From positions 1 to 8,877 of the forward strand of contig JANMDK010000051.1 in assembly GCA_031376265.1 (NCBI GenBank): a stretch of DNA of 8,877 bases, read 5' to 3'. Of this stretch, positions 8,632-8,877 are shown one piece after another. Position 1 is the first letter of the stretch; each line of letters begins with the position of its first letter. A program made the position numbers and the translations under genes. The notes under the pieces are model-generated. The model made no database searches. It was given only the letters and a program-made list of their open reading frames with translations, and was not told the DNA's origin. Source of the DNA: SZAS-79 sp031376265. GTDB lineage: Bacteria; Pseudomonadota; Gammaproteobacteria; Burkholderiales; SG8-39.

Positions 8632-8700
8632 TCTCGGTACTTTGTGCATGTCTCGGTTTGCGCGATCGCGCAAACCAACGACATGCACAAAGTACCGAGA
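8632..8700. repeat. 69-base nested palindrome (REP-like element candidate)
   Basis: Perfect 21-base arms (8632-8652 and 8680-8700, beginning TCTCGGTACTTTG) enclose a second perfect palindrome of 22 bases (8655-8676) centred on GCGATCGC. They are separated only by TC on the left and AAC on the right. As single-stranded nucleic acid it would fold into one long hairpin of about 32 pairs with a 2/3-base internal loop. The size, intergenic position after a terminator and perfect symmetry resemble repetitive extragenic palindromes mobilised by REP-associated transposases. No second copy is in this window and no flanking target duplication is evident, so the class remains a guess. Confidence 0.75.
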
Positions 8701-8769
8701 TATGGTTTTCTCCATCCGCGATCTGCCGACGCGGTCATCGCAACTGCTTCAGGTCCCACCGGCAGCACC

Positions 8770-8877
8770 ATGATCTTCGAACCCCTCAAGCCCGTCGCTC
8801 GCGGTGCGCCGATTCATCTCTGCACGATCTTGTTCGGACTGTTCAACGCGGGGAGGGGGATGTTGAGATCTGGGGGG
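8770..8877 (+). CDS. Weak candidate: start of a hypothetical protein, open at the window end
   Basis: The stretch from 8574 to the right edge holds no certain gene. This ATG opens 36 codons without a stop (MIFEPLKPVARGAPIHLCTI and on), with mostly G or C in third positions until the last few codons and a mildly hydrophobic segment. There is no ribosome-binding site, and the same frame is open back to the palindrome. The terminal G-rich sequence is low in complexity. I recognise no family; it could be a real partial gene or chance. Confidence 0.2.
   Translation, partial: MIFEPLKPVARGAPIHLCTILFGLFNAGRGMLRSGG

Noticed and set aside
8632..8700. The palindrome as a CRISPR repeat or transposon terminal inverted repeats
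   Set aside because: There is only one unit, no spacers, and the arms are almost adjacent with no room for cargo. No transposase gene or target duplication is seen.
6804..8789. A 661-residue minus-strand protein ending in the YHS domain
   Set aside because: The upstream 400 residues are antisense to the NMT1-like receptor gene and run through the palindrome; the lipoprotein signal at 7547 marks the true start.

Overview
The window is GC-rich. Its genes point to a betaproteobacterium, probably of the order Burkholderiales: a Bug/TctC-family periplasmic receptor, a standalone NMT1-like binding protein and hut genes with close Pseudomonas-type counterparts. This assignment is inferred from gene content only. 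Eight protein genes are clear, one of them cut by the left edge, and a ninth at the right edge is only a candidate.

Left arm (1-3101, minus strand): a histidine-catabolic operon, transcribed right to left as core MetE-like methyltransferase, hutU (urocanate hydratase), hutH (histidine ammonia-lyase, cut by the window edge). The first two genes overlap by 4 bases and the last two are 4 bases apart, so translation is probably coupled. Two things are unusual: a zinc methyltransferase leads the operon, and urocanase has Leu415 where the Pseudomonas putida enzyme has its active-site Cys410.

Middle (3102-4393, plus strand): a lone ATPase of the AAA_14/DUF4143 type behind an AT-rich promoter. The -10 box lies 6 bases before the ATG, so the mRNA is probably leaderless. 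The ATG sits inside one arm of an inverted repeat whose other arm overlaps the -35 box, which suggests self-regulation.

Right-middle (4394-7547): an orphan Bug-type solute receptor (plus strand) converges on a two-gene minus-strand unit. That unit is a YHS-domain lipoprotein followed by a secreted metal-dependent amidohydrolase, with stop and start codons overlapping.

Right end (7548-8877): a short divergent promoter region drives the YHS unit leftward and an NMT1-like ABC substrate-binding protein rightward. No ABC permease or ATPase follows. Instead there is a terminator-like hairpin, then a 69-base nested palindrome resembling a repetitive extragenic element, then about 177 bases with only a weak, open-ended ORF.

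Taken together, this is a scavenging segment: histidine degradation, two periplasmic solute receptors and a periplasmic hydrolase. No complete new system is evident. The best leads are the methyltransferase-urocanase pairing with the Cys-to-Leu change, the ATPase promoter architecture and the nested palindrome.
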